32,140 bases of DNA from Polyangiaceae bacterium (GTDB lineage Bacteria > Myxococcota_A > Polyangia > Polyangiales > Polyangiaceae): the NCBI GenBank assembly GCA_025937785.1, contig JAICQQ010000088.1, positions 1-32,140 of the forward strand, read 5' to 3'. The notes beneath the pieces were generated by a model. The model was not told where the DNA came from. It saw only the letters and a list, made by a program, of their open reading frames with translations, and ran no database searches. Shown one piece after another: positions 32,112-32,140 of this stretch. The number at the start of each line of letters is the position of its first letter. The first letter of the stretch is position 1. The translations under genes and the position numbers were made by a program.

Positions 32112-32140
32112 GCGAGCGGCTGCTCCGACCGCAAGCGTGC

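Noticed and set aside
31898..32134. 78-residue minus-strand ORF across the tRNA
   Set aside because: It lies antisense over tRNA-Leu; such ORFs over tRNA genes are common false calls.

Overview
This window reads as a piece of a high-GC deltaproteobacterial chromosome, most likely a myxobacterium of the Polyangia/Sorangiineae type. That is an inference from the strong GC3 bias (long open shadow frames lie antisense to almost every gene), the many predicted lipoproteins with Gly/Ala/Ser/Thr linkers, the paired DUF1592/DUF1552 genes and a very large TPR solenoid protein. I saw no phage, insertion sequence or CRISPR array. No gap between genes exceeds 300 bp.

Left part (1-6424): the window opens inside a gene whose C-terminus looks like the winged helix of DprA. 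It is preceded by a long in-frame SPANAG repeat tract made of an 18-bp tandem array and a 249-bp higher-order duplication. An unrecognised protein with a QSPMP repeat tail follows (972-2189), then a perfect inverted repeat between convergent genes. A minus-strand group comes next: a DUF4097-like lipoprotein (own promoter region), a class IV PLP aminotransferase, a DUF374 acyltransferase and a small membrane-anchored c-type cytochrome. An isocitrate lyase/PEP mutase family enzyme is transcribed divergently from the cytochrome.

Middle (6548-22833): a secreted haem-motif DUF1592 protein is translationally coupled to a Tat-exported DUF1552 protein. pdxJ (vitamin B6) converges on them. Upstream of pdxJ, on the same strand, lies an 11.3-kb gene for a 3774-residue, apparently all-TPR cytoplasmic protein, interrupted by one very basic proline-flanked hinge. 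Its leader carries a perfect 26-bp tandem duplication with a possible nested upstream ORF. A TPR lipoprotein gene lies just upstream of it.

Right part (22910-32140): a 3-hydroxyacyl-CoA dehydrogenase gene, with a perfect 17-bp palindrome just upstream of its start, is followed by an enoyl-CoA hydratase and an abutting lipoprotein gene. Elongation factor P, a one-pass membrane TPR protein, and a minus-strand set of thiD, a 12-cysteine small lipoprotein and a DUF4397-like lipoprotein follow. A coupled outer-membrane-type protein/lipoprotein pair and a tRNA-Leu(UAA) close the window.

Themes: housekeeping cofactor and fatty-acid genes are interleaved with envelope lipoproteins. The strongest candidates for undescribed biology are the giant TPR protein with its leader and TPR lipoprotein neighbour, and the DUF1592/DUF1552 exported redox-type pair with a small cytochrome nearby.
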